Positions 5,380-5,405 of a stretch of DNA of 5,405 nt are shown here, in pieces. Position 1 is the first letter of the stretch; every line of letters starts with the position of its first letter. Origin of the DNA: an uncultured Clostridia bacterium (lineage in GTDB: Bacteria > Bacillota_A > Clostridia > Oscillospirales > Oscillospiraceae); NCBI GenBank assembly GCA_946405325.1, contig CAMJGU010000073.1, forward strand, positions 1-5,405, read 5' to 3'. The position numbers were made by a program, and so were the translations under genes. The notes under the pieces were generated by a model that saw only the letters and a program-made list of their open reading frames with translations, was not told where the DNA came from and made no database searches.

Positions 5380-5405
5380 AATATAGCTATCTCCTGTTTA
5401 TGTTT

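Noticed and set aside
4511..5382. The TTATGTCAA word as a DnaA box or SOS box
   Set aside because: It matches the DnaA box TTATCCACA at only five of nine positions and does not resemble the Firmicute LexA site, so neither an origin nor SOS control is supported.

Overview
The window looks like an ordinary chromosomal stretch from a GC-rich anaerobic Firmicute, most likely class Clostridia near Oscillospirales/Ruminococcaceae. This rests on a DUF4317 protein, a clostridial-type lipoprotein, a compact Amidase_6 protein, a YhaO-like nuclease, strong AGGAGG ribosome binding sites and Bacillus/Clostridium-type SigA promoters. The order-level placement is an inference. I see no tRNA, rRNA, CRISPR array, insertion sequence, phage or toxin-antitoxin module.

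Layout: eight protein genes in alternating short transcription units fill almost all of the window. (1) On the minus strand, a lipoprotein gene (1052-1981) is followed 20 bp later by a DUF4317 gene that runs off the left edge (1-1031); both are read from a near-consensus promoter at 2025-2053. (2) Divergently, a single gene for the nucleoid protein HU (2273-2545) has its own promoter (2184-2212) and a perfect 15-bp terminator hairpin (2565-2602). (3) Facing it is a minus-strand gene for a small membrane-anchored or secreted protein (2616-2936). (4) Divergent from that are a plus-strand Amidase_6 protein (3054-3554) and a one-helix coiled-coil membrane protein (3602-3964), ending in a second strong hairpin (3980-4010). 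The promoters of units 3 and 4 overlap at their -35 boxes. (5) Converging on that hairpin, a minus-strand operon encodes a YhaO/SbcD-like metallophosphoesterase (4288-5379) followed by an 88-residue basic protein (4008-4274) whose ribosome binding site overlaps the nuclease stop codon.

How the genes fit together: HU is housekeeping DNA compaction, and the YhaO-like protein is probably a DNA-repair nuclease that normally works with an SMC-like ATPase, which is not visible here. The lipoprotein, the 106-residue anchored protein and the coiled-coil membrane protein are envelope proteins of unknown role. The Amidase_6 protein is a predicted cysteine amidase/peptidase without a signal peptide. I find no convincing undescribed multi-gene system. 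The points most worth a second look are the overlapping divergent promoters, the nuclease paired with a small basic protein instead of its usual ATPase, and a 9-base word that occurs four times only inside the nuclease gene region.
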